Source: Owenia fusiformis (Eukaryota; Annelida; Polychaeta; Sabellida; Oweniidae). From it: a stretch of 64,000 bases of DNA. Both the position numbers and the translations under genes were made by a program. Below, piece by piece: positions 1 to 10,165 of the stretch. The first letter of the stretch is position 1. Every line of letters begins with the position of its first letter. The notes beneath the pieces are model-generated. The model searched no databases. It saw only the letters and a list, made by a program, of their open reading frames with translations, and was not told the origin of the DNA. Where the stretch lies: the NCBI GenBank assembly GCA_903813345.2, contig CAIIXF020000009.1, positions 2,232,001-2,296,000 of the forward strand, written 5' to 3'.

Positions 1-349
1 AAACAAATCTGTTTTGTGTATAAGAACAATAAAAGTAAATATGTATAATATCAATTATTATTAGACATAGGAATATAACCTAAAGTAAGAAATCTTGTTC
101 TCGTATTCCATTTTAAAATTGGTTGAATGATTTTGGCACAGTAGAAATGATGACAGTCATAATTTATAACTTATACCTAAGTAACTTAATATTATACGTA
201 ATATGCCCTGATGCTGTAACATAAATGGTCCTTTATAATCAGGTATGACTGAATAAAAAAGTAATAAAAAAAAGAAGAAAAAAAGAAAGAAATTGGAGAA
301 GATCTTATAAGGTTACAGTTTTCATATAATGTATGTTCCATATTACTAC
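1..349. other. AT-rich DNA without recognisable feature
   Basis: No coding potential, splice-flanked exon or repeat unit was recognised here. It is AT-rich flanking DNA on the 3' side of the LINE that follows. Confidence 0.5.
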
Positions 350-481
350 CCCTTTTTTTTTATTTATTTATTGGAATCACTTTTAAAACAGTGGCACACA
401 CATTGAAAATGTGGTGCATCCACATACAAACATGCATACAATTACAGTCAAAATTAAAATACATAATGTCACTAAAATACA

Positions 482-3400
482 TCAATCCTTATTATAGGGA
501 ATATAAATTGCTTTCAGATATTTCTTTACACATTGATCTAAAATATGACCTTGTTCATTTCCCCAGTCAATGAAAGCTTTATCACCCATGGTCAAGCATA
601 TTTTAATTGGAATATTAGCAGAAATAAGGCTAGATGACAGTTGTTCATTACAGGAGTTTATCACGTTCAGAAAGAAGTTAGTTCTTTCATTGTTAAAATG
701 AGGACATACAAACATACGATGCTGGATAGAGTCCTTGACATTCGTATCACATAAATTGCATAACCCATTACCTTGGCCCCATCGCTCCTTGTCAGTATTC
801 AGACCAAAACACCCTGATCTTGCCTTGAATTTCAGTTTCTGACCATAAAAGTCAAAATCAGTCTTAAGGTAGTTTTCTTGAAAACAATTTGTTTTTAAGG
901 AGCTGTACAGAACAAGAGAGGATTTGTCTGCAATGGTGTCTAGAAAACTGCTTTTGCTTCTTTCATTCGATATTTTAAGATATCCCTGATACCAGTCCGT
1001 GTCATCAACATGAATGGCTCTGTCTAACCCATGTTTGATCAAAATGTTATTGATATTTGAAAAATAAGGCCATGAACATTTGTCATTATGTGAAATGGAA
1101 AACTTCTCATACATTGTGTTAAAAATACGTTGATGTAGAGAACCTGGCTTTAACCTACTTTTCAGATAGATAAAATAGTCAATTTGACGTTTTTCAATAA
1201 CTTCGATTATGTTTCTCCAACCTAAGTCACCTAGAATAGCTTCCCTAGCAGGACGGCAGGTCAATTGTAGTACAGATCTTGCCATATTATATTGCATGGA
1301 TTTGAACTTATCTTGCATAGAGGCATTAAGTAAAAATATAGGGCAGCCATTTAATAAAGCAGGTAAATACATTGAATTATACATTGTGGTACCAAAATGT
1401 ACTCTTTTGATGTCGCAATGCTTTGTTAAGGTTGCAACACACATACCATTCATTTTCTTAGCTTTTGTTGCCAGAATACTATTCACATGGTAAGAATCTT
1501 TAAGTGTTCTATCAAAATAAATACCTAGATATTTGTAGTTTTGTACTTCTGAAAGTTCCAAATTACCAAGGATCCATACTTTATGCCTATCTATCCTTTT
1601 GCCAATGACCATAACCTTGGACTTTTTCGAACTAAAGTTAAAGCCCCATTTTAATGCAAAATTGTCTGCTACTTTTAACATTCTATTTAACTGGGTTTCG
1701 GATTCAGCGATTAAGACTATATCGTCAGCAAACAAAAGGGCTGGGACATTTTTATCTGCAAAAGGGATGCCAAGTCTTTCTTCCTTCAGGCAATCAGTTA
1801 AATCAGTCATTACAAGCGAAAATAAAGTTGGAGAGAGACAGCATCCCTGCTTTAAAGAGTTAGTTGGGCTGCACTCGAACCATTCACTGGAATTCAGACC
1901 AAAGATTACCTTATTCAATACCCCATCATAAAGCGCACGTAAAAGACGCCAGACTTTGCCTTGCACACCTTTTTCCCATAACTTGATGAACAATTTATCT
2001 CTGTTTACAACGTCAAACGCTTTAGATATGTCAAGAAATGCTAAATATGTTTTAAGGTTCTTGTCCTTTCTCATACTACATAAACCCTTAAGAGCAAAAA
2101 TGTGATTTTCTAATCTCAGGTTTTCACGAAATGCACCTTGAAGGTCGCCAAGAATATCATTATCTTCAAAAAAGTGCAGAATATTCTTCTCTATAAGAGA
2201 GGTAAAAAGTTTATATACATTTGAATTTATTGTGATACCCCTATAATTGTCTAGGAGTTCTGTGTCGCCAGCCTTATGTAATGGCTGCAGGAGACCCTTT
2301 TTCCATTCTGACGGAAATTTTTCTTGAATTTTAATCTCAGAAAAAAGCTCGAAAAGTGAACTATGAAGGGAAAAGCCTCCATTTTTGATGAACTCATTCG
2401 GGATTTGGTCAATACCAACAGCTTTACCGTTATCAAGCTTCTTAATACACCGTGTAAGGTCATCAAGGTCAAAGGTGAAGTTAAACATGGCATTGTCAGA
2501 AAAAGTAGAACTTGACTCTAAAATGCCCAATTGCTCTTTATGATCAACGTGCGTAGTGTTAGGATTTATGTTAGCTGTGCCAACACTTTTCCAATAATCA
2601 CCCAGCATCTGGGAAATGAGCTTAGGGTCAGTGATAGTAGTCTGAGGATCATTGGGATCTTTAATTTGAATTGGATGACCAGCCCGTGCATTGAACATAG
2701 TTAGAGTTTTCCAATATGATTTAGAATTGGATCGCTTCTGTGCATTTTTTGTAATACATTTAATATGATTTTGAATATGACGTTGCTTAATAGTGTCATG
2801 GACTTGCTGTTTCCGTGTTAAATACATTTCCCATAATTCACTAAGGATATCAGGGTCACAACACTTTGATCTACTCCAATATCTGTGGAAACGACATGCT
2901 TGTTTACGGGATCTGATGAGATTTTTAATCTCGTCATCCCAAAATGAGCGCTGGTTCACAGACACTGTTTTAGTACCAATGGTAGACATTGCTGCATCCT
3001 TAACATACTTTTTCCAGTGCAACCAGGCATCATTAACATCTGTATACTTAGAAATGTCCCAGTTTTTAAAATTACATGCCAAATTATCCTTAAATAGTGA
3101 CCAATCAGTATCTTCAGAGAAATCCCATTTAGTAAAATCATTTACACACTTATTCTTATGGTGGTTTGGTTTGCTGGGCTGAGTTGCTAAAGATGCATGG
3201 ACAACTAAGAATGCATGACTACTGCCCACAGACACATCGTGGTCTTCATGAATGATCATACTTTTGTAAATATCTAAGAATGCTTTGTTGACAAGTACAT
3301 AGTCTAACGTTGATGTAAGATTGTTTCGTGCCCATGTTATTTCGCCATTGCATTCTTTTGTTGTATTCAAAATAGTGGTATTAGTGACCTCACTTAATAC

Positions 3401-3907
3401 ATCAATCAATTTTCCATTGTAGCTATTTTTGCCATAGGAAAACTGTTTAATGCGTCCATTGAAGTCGCCCATTAAAATAATATATTCATTGCTTCTACTC
3501 AATTCATTAATATTACATGCAAGCTCTTCAGAAAGGGCTTCACTTATGTGCACATTCTTCCCATCATTTGGAAAATATACAACGCCGAAGTTAAAAACAT
3601 TATTATACAGCTTGACCTTGATCCAGTACCTTTCAAAAGTGTCATCATTGGATTCAAGCAAATTATCATCGCATATAGTTACATTATCTTTAATAAAGAA
3701 TCCTATACCCCCACCTGATCTATCAATTCTATTTTTACCTAGCCAGGTGTAGTCATCGTTTGATACATTTAAAGGGTTACGATCACTGAAAAAGGTTTCA
3801 CAGACTCCCAAAATGTCAAAATTTTCATCATTGAGAAGTTCACTAAGTTCATTTTGTTTTGCAAGTCCTAGGTACTCTACATTATTAAAACCAATTTTTA
3901 GAGGCAT
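482..3907 (-). CDS. LINE ORF2: APE endonuclease-reverse transcriptase
   Basis: The frame is open from just after the ORF1 stop (4027) to a TGA at 482-484. The first ATG is at 3907, directly before the endonuclease (MPLKIGFNN), so I take it as start; counting from the upstream GTG at 3997 the frame has 1171 codons. In that numbering the APE/EEP nuclease covers about 31-270, with GVCETFF (catalytic Glu about 67), MGDFNGRI (Asp178, Asn180) and VGSSHAF in the terminal His block. The reverse transcriptase covers about 540-830, with NYRGITINSN, LKQGCCLSPTLFS and the active site FADDIVLIAES near 753-757. A C-terminal CNLC...H...C motif near 1080-1098 resembles the zinc-ribbon-like tail of many LINEs. 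No RNase H domain is evident. The protein nicks target DNA and copies the element RNA by target-primed reverse transcription in the nucleus. All catalytic motifs look intact. Confidence 0.93.
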   Translation of the reverse strand: MPLKIGFNNVEYLGLAKQNELSELLNDENFDILGVCETFFSDRNPLNVSNDDYTWLGKNRIDRSGGGIGFFIKDNVTICDDNLLESNDDTFERYWIKVKLYNNVFNFGVVYFPNDGKNVHISEALSEELACNINELSRSNEYIILMGDFNGRIKQFSYGKNSYNGKLIDVLSEVTNTTILNTTKECNGEITWARNNLTSTLDYVLVNKAFLDIYKSMIIHEDHDVSVGSSHAFLVVHASLATQPSKPNHHKNKCVNDFTKWDFSEDTDWSLFKDNLACNFKNWDISKYTDVNDAWLHWKKYVKDAAMSTIGTKTVSVNQRSFWDDEIKNLIRSRKQACRFHRYWSRSKCCDPDILSELWEMYLTRKQQVHDTIKQRHIQNHIKCITKNAQKRSNSKSYWKTLTMFNARAGHPIQIKDPNDPQTTITDPKLISQMLGDYWKSVGTANINPNTTHVDHKEQLGILESSSTFSDNAMFNFTFDLDDLTRCIKKLDNGKAVGIDQIPNEFIKNGGFSLHSSLFELFSEIKIQEKFPSEWKKGLLQPLHKAGDTELLDNYRGITINSNVYKLFTSLIEKNILHFFEDNDILGDLQGAFRENLRLENHIFALKGLCSMRKDKNLKTYLAFLDISKAFDVVNRDKLFIKLWEKGVQGKVWRLLRALYDGVLNKVIFGLNSSEWFECSPTNSLKQGCCLSPTLFSLVMTDLTDCLKEERLGIPFADKNVPALLFADDIVLIAESETQLNRMLKVADNFALKWGFNFSSKKSKVMVIGKRIDRHKVWILGNLELSEVQNYKYLGIYFDRTLKDSYHVNSILATKAKKMNGMCVATLTKHCDIKRVHFGTTMYNSMYLPALLNGCPIFLLNASMQDKFKSMQYNMARSVLQLTCRPAREAILGDLGWRNIIEVIEKRQIDYFIYLKSRLKPGSLHQRIFNTMYEKFSISHNDKCSWPYFSNINNILIKHGLDRAIHVDDTDWYQGYLKISNERSKSSFLDTIADKSSLVLYSSLKTNCFQENYLKTDFDFYGQKLKFKARSGCFGLNTDKERWGQGNGLCNLCDTNVKDSIQHRMFVCPHFNNERTNFFLNVINSCNEQLSSSLISANIPIKICLTMGDKAFIDWGNEQGHILDQCVKKYLKAIYIPYNKD

Positions 3908-4027
3908 ATTCGCAGCCTGTGTAGATTTACGTGCACCTCTACGTGTACGCTTATGTGTCGTAGTGTTGGGTTTAGGGCCATGGGTGAGAGCGTTCACAGG
4001 GGAGAAGGCGATATCCTCACCAAGTAC

Positions 4028-4030
4028 CTA
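4028..4030 (-). other. Single in-frame TAG between LINE ORF1 and ORF2
   Basis: Reading the minus strand, ...CAA TAC TAG GTA CTT GGT GAG... passes from ORF1 into the ORF2 frame without any shift (5431 and 3997 differ by a multiple of three). The next 40 codons are open, contain no ATG, and encode a basic linker (KRTRRGARK). This fits either stop-codon readthrough or termination-reinitiation at ATG 3907. Confidence 0.85.
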
Positions 4031-5431
4031 GTATTGATTTTGCGCATTGTTGGTGTAGGGGTTTGGCTGGGCATTGTTAGTACACCTAGATTGTTTATGG
4101 CCTATCCCCTTGCATTTGTAGCAGCGTACGGTGCTGGGGTGCCAACATGTGTTGGCTAGGTGGCTAGATTCGCCGCATTTGTAACAGTAGGGTGCATTGT
4201 TTGAACTCCTGCTTTGGCCCCTAGCTGTGACATCATTCTGCTGCTTATTTCCCCTACTTGTAACGGTAGTCCAAGAGTGTTCGGGCTCTCTAGCGCGTTG
4301 TATAATGTGCTGAGGTTGGGGTACTGGAGTAGTGGGATGAGCTGGAGAAACAGCGGGGGTTTCCTCTGGTGGAATGGGTGTATTCTGCTTAGGCTTCCTT
4401 TGCTTGGGCTTAAATGGCTTGGTGATATCTTTTGCCTTGGTCTTTAATCCCATGTTGATAGCAAGGCGATTAGTCCCGGCCTTAGAAAGATGCAGACCAT
4501 CGTGTAAGAGGAAACCTTCGTTAATGGCTCCATCATGTAGCTTAAAGGTGGTGTCATTGTTCACGAAGATTGTATTATCATCCTCACATATCACTTGTAA
4601 TGCTGCATTAATGGACTCTGCTTTCTCCTGGGCTGATGGCTTGTCAGTTCTGGGGCAGATACTGGATACAACCACTTTGGATGCAATGTTACTGGCCCCT
4701 TTTATAAGCAGCTTAAAATCGTTGACAATCTCATCTGGTTTGGAAGGTTTGGTGCAATCGTTGCTCCCTACTTGTAAGTATACAGTATTATATTTCGTCT
4801 CCAAGGATGTCAGCTTTTTATGTACAGTGTCTATGTCAGCACCCCCTATGGGTATGACATCAGTGTTGACGAGCTTTGAGGGGTCAATATCACGCACTAT
4901 CGAGCTTCCAATGATCAGATTATTAAGTGTTTGTGGTTGGCAGTTTGCATTGGTTCTAGCCTCTGCCTTGGCAGCACTGAGGTGTTGGCGAAGACTTTGG
5001 CATTCTTTATCAAGTTCACTACATTGCACTGTTTTAGAGGCAAGTTGCTTCACAAGGTCTTCATTAGTCTTCTGTAAAGCAATGAGTGTTGTATTTGCAG
5101 TGTCCATGCAGCTTTTGTGGTAAGCTTTAAGATCCATTATGGCATTAAGGATTTTGGCACAATCGCTTGTTGTTTTGGGTGGTCTGCCCTTAGGCTTGGC
5201 TCTGCCCGGTGTTTTTGGGGGTTGGGGTCTAGGGCGTAGTGTGCGACGTTGGCTCAGGTTACTGCGAGGAGAGAGTGTGATTTCAAGTTGCGTGTCAGGC
5301 ACAATGTTAATCGAAGTGTTTGATTCATTTAAAATTGCAGAGGTTGAAACTTCAGAGTCTATTGAGTCATTTAATATATCAGGCTGTGTTGCTAACAGCT
5401 GACTTATTGTTGGTGGATCATGCTCTGCCAT
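4028..5431 (-). CDS. LINE ORF1: SGNH esterase-like, two-knuckle nucleic-acid-binding protein
   Basis: 467 residues from ATG 5431 to TAG 4028. In order: an acidic or neutral N-terminus; a basic AT-hook-like patch at about 62-87 (RRTLRPRP, GRAKPKGRPPK); a predicted coiled coil at about 95-160; an SGNH-hydrolase-like domain at about 170-330; a Pro-rich linker; and two CCHC knuckles, CYKCGESSHLANTC (416-429) and CYKCKGIGHKQSRC (437-450), both CX2CX4HX4C. The SGNH blocks are all recognisable: GSSIVRD (Ser176/177), GGAD (Gly196/197), GSND (Asn224) and DGLH (Asp311, His314), so the esterase triad appears preserved. Esterase-type ORF1 proteins are known from CR1-like LINEs, where they are thought to act in RNP formation or membrane/lipid interaction; the role is not settled. 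It ends in frame with ORF2, with only the TAG between them. Confidence 0.9.
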   Translation of the reverse strand: MAEHDPPTISQLLATQPDILNDSIDSEVSTSAILNESNTSINIVPDTQLEITLSPRSNLSQRRTLRPRPQPPKTPGRAKPKGRPPKTTSDCAKILNAIMDLKAYHKSCMDTANTTLIALQKTNEDLVKQLASKTVQCSELDKECQSLRQHLSAAKAEARTNANCQPQTLNNLIIGSSIVRDIDPSKLVNTDVIPIGGADIDTVHKKLTSLETKYNTVYLQVGSNDCTKPSKPDEIVNDFKLLIKGASNIASKVVVSSICPRTDKPSAQEKAESINAALQVICEDDNTIFVNNDTTFKLHDGAINEGFLLHDGLHLSKAGTNRLAINMGLKTKAKDITKPFKPKQRKPKQNTPIPPEETPAVSPAHPTTPVPQPQHIIQRAREPEHSWTTVTSRGNKQQNDVTARGQSRSSNNAPYCYKCGESSHLANTCWHPSTVRCYKCKGIGHKQSRCTNNAQPNPYTNNAQNQY

Positions 5432-6129
5432 ATCAAAAGTTTACAGTGTGAACTGTTAATGCAGGTAATTACAAATTGCCTAAGTAGCAGGCAAAGTGTA
5501 GGCACAGTATATACAGTTCCTAAATTAGCAATGTAAAAGTTCCAAACCTGTGTACAGAATAGTGCAAATATTGAGAGATTTTCCTCATAAAATCACTTTT
5601 ATTATCCACAATTTCTCTATAATCCACTTTTACCACAGTGTGCACTGACTATTCACATCCAGTATTATCCTATTTAAAAGGCTTGAATGTTCTTTAAAAC
5701 TTTGAAAAACAACTTTTAGTTGGAGCTTTTTAGTATGTGTTTCTAGCTTTTTAGTGCTGCCATCTGCCAGTAGTTATTAAGTTTATGAGTCATAATCCCT
5801 CATAGTTTATGATGGCAAATGCCTATCCTTGTCTAGAATATGTCATTTTATCAATTTTATGAAATGATTGTTACATAAACAAGTATACAATTACATGCCC
5901 CCCCCCCCCTCCCACACTAAAACTCCATTTTCTTTATCAATCTTTCTACTTCTGTTAATATTCTCTGTCCAGATTCCCCAATTCTACATACTGTCAAGTA
6001 AACATCTAAATAAGATAGTTCTAGCTATTGCTGTTGTTTTGAAATGTTGACTTTTCTTGGGGAAAAATTGTTTCAATTCTGACAGAAGTTTTTAGACAAT
6101 ATCATTCAATTCATCAATATCCAAAAGCA
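5432..6129. other. Probable LINE 5' UTR / flank, no gene seen
   Basis: Noncoding sequence upstream (on the minus strand) of ORF1. It holds a C-run of about 13 bases near 5898-5910. The LINE 5' end lies somewhere in the first part. No ORF or splice signal set stands out. Confidence 0.4.
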
Positions 6130-8830
6130 GAGTTTCGAAATGCACTTTGTTTGTGCCTGTATTTTCATATTTTTTTATGAGAATCAGAATCTTATTCTAC
6201 AAAACAGGTGTTCATGGAAGTAGCACTAATTATTACATCATTGCTATTAATCATGTGATTTGATTGGCTAATTCAGTACCATGGGACTAAAAATACAATA
6301 GCATATTTCACAGCTCCCTAAATTGTTGGCATATAAAATATGTATCCCTTATTGCCCTGAGTATTGCCCGCCTGGGGATTCTGACAACTGCACCTTCAAT
6401 GATTTTTGCAATATGTATTGCCCACAGCCCATAGGTATTGCCCTCCATAGAATGAAATATTTGCTTAATATTTATTACTGCTTCGGGCTAAATATCAATT
6501 TTGTTATAAACTGAGCAAAACGCCACCTTTAACATGCAGCTAATTCTCCCATCTAACCAACAGAGCCTCTTTTAACATACCAAAATTTAAAAATTGCCAC
6601 TGATTCAATTTATTCAATCAAATCTAAAATGGTAATACCTTTTTACTGCTTTGAACTTCCTTATATTTTATACCATAGGAGTAGGATGTTTGTCTCTTTC
6701 AATTGATGCTTTCACCAGAAACATGGACATCGCTTATTTTGAGTCATATTTAAAATGGTATGCATGAATAATGAGTATTTTATACCAAATAGAGACACTT
6801 CCCTGGAGAGTTCTAAATCTCTCTATGTAAACAGCCTAGTTTCCCACATCCCTTGTTGACTTTGCTCCCATATTTCCTGTGAAGCTGTGGAACAGTTCTC
6901 TTGTTCTTCACAATATTCCATTTTACTGTAAATCAATGAATAAGGCCAATTTATATCACTGGCTTCCCTAGGTCATTTAAATGCCTTGCAATTTTTAATA
7001 ATCAGTAATAAAGAATAATGGGTTAAATTATCAAATAATGAAAAAGTTGCAAATGATGAGATTTGCTTTGCTGAAGTATAGTTTAACTATAGGTTAACAG
7101 GCTAATTTCTCATTGACATAATTTTAAAGAATCTTAAACATTGACTTATTGTTTCAGTGGTCCTTTTAAAGTTCATATATACACAATCTGAACAACATCC
7201 AGTCAACACAATCTGATTATCATCAAGTTTCAAACACAATCTGAACATCATAAAATTCATTGCAAATGCAGGTTTACTTTAATCCAACAGAATGAATATG
7301 GTAAATCAAGACTAAGTGAAATATGTCAAGTCAATGGTAAACACTAGTATCTAGTCCAACTAGCACAAGTGCTGCCATCTACCTACTAGTATCAATCCAT
7401 CTATCCATATACATAGCACCTAATGAGGTCACTACTTCAAGTAAAGCTTTTTCCCCTGTCTATGGTAAAAAATCAATGAAACAGAAAAGTTAGTTTGACA
7501 CCATTCGTGATGCCCACCTTCTATGGTATAGGGATAAAAGGAAGGTTCATGATAACACTTACATAAAATATCTTAAGTATCTAATAATGATAATGAACAT
7601 ATTACAATGTTACACAATGTTAGTAGATGATAATTAAAGGCCGAGTTCCGGGAAATATTAACACAATTGAACATGTTGAACAACTAATATACATACTTTC
7701 TGTGGCTTGGTTGAATGGCTATTAATCCCAAGTTCCGATGTGCCTCATCAAGAAGACGATAGAGTGACAAAGATTATGTCAAGCGGGGTTTATAATTTTT
7801 GTGCAAATTTTCTTCTTGGATCGAAAAATTTCATTTTAATTCGATTAACTTACGATAGGTGGCAAAAGGTCTAAAGGTAGGTCACGTGACACAAAACAAC
7901 GAATCATATGACACGAAACAATGATTCATTCGCCAGATGGCGCAGTTAAATGAGGTCAATTTTACGACAAACGAAAACCGTTTAGCTCAGCTTCAATTTT
8001 GCTCTCGCAGTCGAACGAAACTGACACTTCTTTCGTTGATATCTAGGTGAGTGATTTTTTTCAGGCTCCGGTATTTTGACAAAAGTAAGTTCACGTCGTA
8101 GCCATTCTTAGGGGCAGGTTTGAGGCACCAACGATTTATTTTGAAGTTTTTCTAAGGAATTATTCCCGATTTCCGATATTGTCCCTTTAAATGTCAATTG
8201 TTGTTAGTGTAATATGTATTTTTCGCTTAATGCTGCAACAATTACGCAAGTACCAAAAAGTGCCACGCCCACTTTTCCCTAAAATTAGTTGTGTGTGACT
8301 ATATTTGATAAATATTATTAATTTATTGGAGCATTATATCAACTTTTTAGTGCTTTAGTGTGAATATATACATATTTATACAACTTTTGACAAAGTGGTG
8401 GCCACAAATTCCGAACAAATTTGCAAATATTTCACTTTGGGAGCGAAGGGACATATTTGGGAGGAGGTCAAATTGAGAAGATTTTGAGATATAAATACTG
8501 TTTCCATGGTAACCATATAAGTTAGAGATTGGAAATTTCTGGCACTGACTAACCATGGTATGCCCTGCCTACTAAAAAACTATGAATGTATGACTTGCAT
8601 TAGTATTCTTTTTATTAAGTGGTATTAAAGTACCCCCAAGGTTTTCTTGGGGTGGGGGTATAAATTGGCCTGAGGGCCGTCTGCCACCCCTACATGAAGT
8701 CCAACTACCCAGAAAGTACCCAGCATAATCATACAGACTGCTTGAAATATGTTGGAATGTGTGACCTTCCATGAAAAGCAGAAGTTACAATTATCAGAGT
8801 AGTCCACAGTCTATGTATCCAATTTGCACA
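6130..8830 (+). repeat. Interspersed repeat family R, copy A
   Basis: This stretch aligns, as the reverse complement, with blocks of 24721-24944 plus 28653-30900, and its 3' part aligns directly with 32700-33530. Diagnostic shared blocks include the CCACGCCCACTTTTCCCT block near 8262-8279, GGAAATTTCTGGCACT near 8530-8545 and the AGTACCCCCA...GGGGGTATAAATTGG palindrome near 8629-8668. No long ORF is present. The copy is interrupted at 7638-8186 by a TTAA-flanked insertion absent from the other copies. The elements in the PDE intron suggest R is a nonautonomous transposon with long inverted repeats; its superfamily is unknown. Confidence 0.75.
7638..8186. mobile_element. TTAA-flanked insertion inside repeat R
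   Basis: The sequence starts AGGCCGAGTTCC and ends GATATTGTCCCT, with TTAA on both sides (7634-7637 and 8187-8190). The other R copies have one uninterrupted TTAA at this site (CTAATTAAATGTC near 32867), so it is a clean insertion of 549 bp with a TTAA duplication, as made by piggyBac-type transposases. Terminal inverted repeats are very short (AGG/CCT). No transposase is present, so it would be nonautonomous. Confidence 0.65.
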
Positions 8831-9069
8831 AATTATCTTTAAATGTGTGTAGTGTGTCTACTTTGTTTACCAAACATCACACATTCTGTGTTTAGTTAAT
8901 ATAAAGTAACAATGGCAGCCAGGAAGTTAACTTGAGCTTTGCAGTTCAGACAATTTCGTTTGCTTTGCAATTGTCATCTCTCATTTCCGATATTTGCATT
9001 TTGATATACAAGATATGTATTACAATAGCACATCACTATGTGACCATCATTGAGAGGCTTAATGATGAT

Positions 9070-10165
9070 TGTGACTGTTACATCAGACTTCATGATGTAT
9101 GTGACATCAGACTCAATGATGTATGTGACATCTGATTCAATGATGTATGTGACATCTGACTCAATGATGTATGTGACATCAGACTCCATGATGTATGTGA
9201 CATCAGACTTCATGATGTATGTGACATCAGACTTCAGGATGTATGTGACATCAGACGTCATGATGTATGTGACATCAGACGTCATGATGTATGTGACATC
9301 AGACTTCATGATGTATGTGACATCAGACTTCAGGATGTATGTGACATCAGACTTCAGGATGTATGTGACATCAGACTTCATGATCTATGTGACATCAGAC
9401 TTCATGATGTATGTGACATCTGTCTCAATGATGTATGTGACATCAGACTTCATGATGTATGTGACATCAGACTTCATGATGTATGTAACATCAGACTTCA
9501 TGATGTATGTGACATCAGACTTCAGGATGTATGTGACATCAGACTTCAGGATGTATGTGACATCAGACTTCATGATCTATGTGACATCAGACTTCATGAT
9601 GTATGTGACATCTGTCTCAATGATGTATGTGACATCAGACTTCATGATGTATGTGACATCAGACTTCATGATGTATGTAACATCAGACTTCATGATGTAT
9701 GTGACATCAGACTTCAGGATGTATGTGACATCTGACTCAATGATGTATGTGACATCAGACTTCATGATGTATGTGACATCAGACTTCATGATGTATGTGA
9801 CATCAGACTTCAGGATGTATGTGACATCAGACTGCAAATGTATGTGACATCTTACTCAATGATGTATGTGACATCAGACCTCATGATGTATGTGACATCA
9901 GACTTCATGATGTATGTGACATCAGACTGCATGATGTATGTGACATTAAAATATATGATATATGTGACATCAGATTACATGATGTATGTGACATTAGACT
10001 TTATGATAAATGTGACATCAGACTGCATGATATATGTGACACCAGACTACATGATGTATGTGACATCAAACTACATGATGTATATGACATCAAACTACAT
10101 TATGTATGTGACATCAGACTATATGTCATATGCGATTTACCATCCTACATAATGTATGTGACATC
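9070..10165. repeat. 24-bp minisatellite, about 45 copies
   Basis: The unit is close to GACATCAGACTTCATGATGTATGT. Because 24 is a multiple of three, long frames open on both strands (repeating MMYVTSDF on plus, MKSDVTYI on minus). These are repeat artefacts, not genes. An eight-unit block (192 bp) marked by a TGTCTCAATG variant at 9421 and again at 9613 is itself duplicated. The 3' end (9940-10165) is progressively degenerate. Confidence 0.95.

Larger units (their letters stand above)
350..5480 (-). mobile_element. Near-complete APE-type non-LTR retrotransposon (LINE)
   Basis: Minus-strand LINE with two long intact ORFs (4028-5431 and 482-4027) and a 3' end that runs into AATAAATAAATA followed by an A-run, seen on the plus strand as the T-run at about 352-372. 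The SGNH esterase plus coiled coil plus CCHC knuckles in ORF1, and the APE-RT plus terminal Cys/His motif in ORF2, place it in the CR1/L2/Jockey-like part of the LINE tree; the exact clade needs an RT phylogeny. The absence of any frameshift or internal stop, apart from the single ORF1 terminator, points to a young copy. The 5' boundary is not sharp: the ORF1 ATG is at 5431 and the 5' UTR may extend some hundred bases beyond. I could not find a target-site duplication by eye. Confidence 0.9.

Noticed and set aside
1209-5402. Plus-strand frames of 70-250 codons within the LINE
   Set aside because: Antisense shadows of ORF1 and ORF2, without recognisable domains.
9050-9847. 265-codon frame MMYVTSDF repeats (and minus-strand MKSDVTYI frames)
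   Set aside because: Produced by the 24-bp minisatellite, whose unit is a multiple of three and lacks stops on either strand. No start context, splice sites or domain.
9070-10165. CRISPR-like array
   Set aside because: Units are contiguous with no unique spacers, and the context is a eukaryotic intron/intergenic region.
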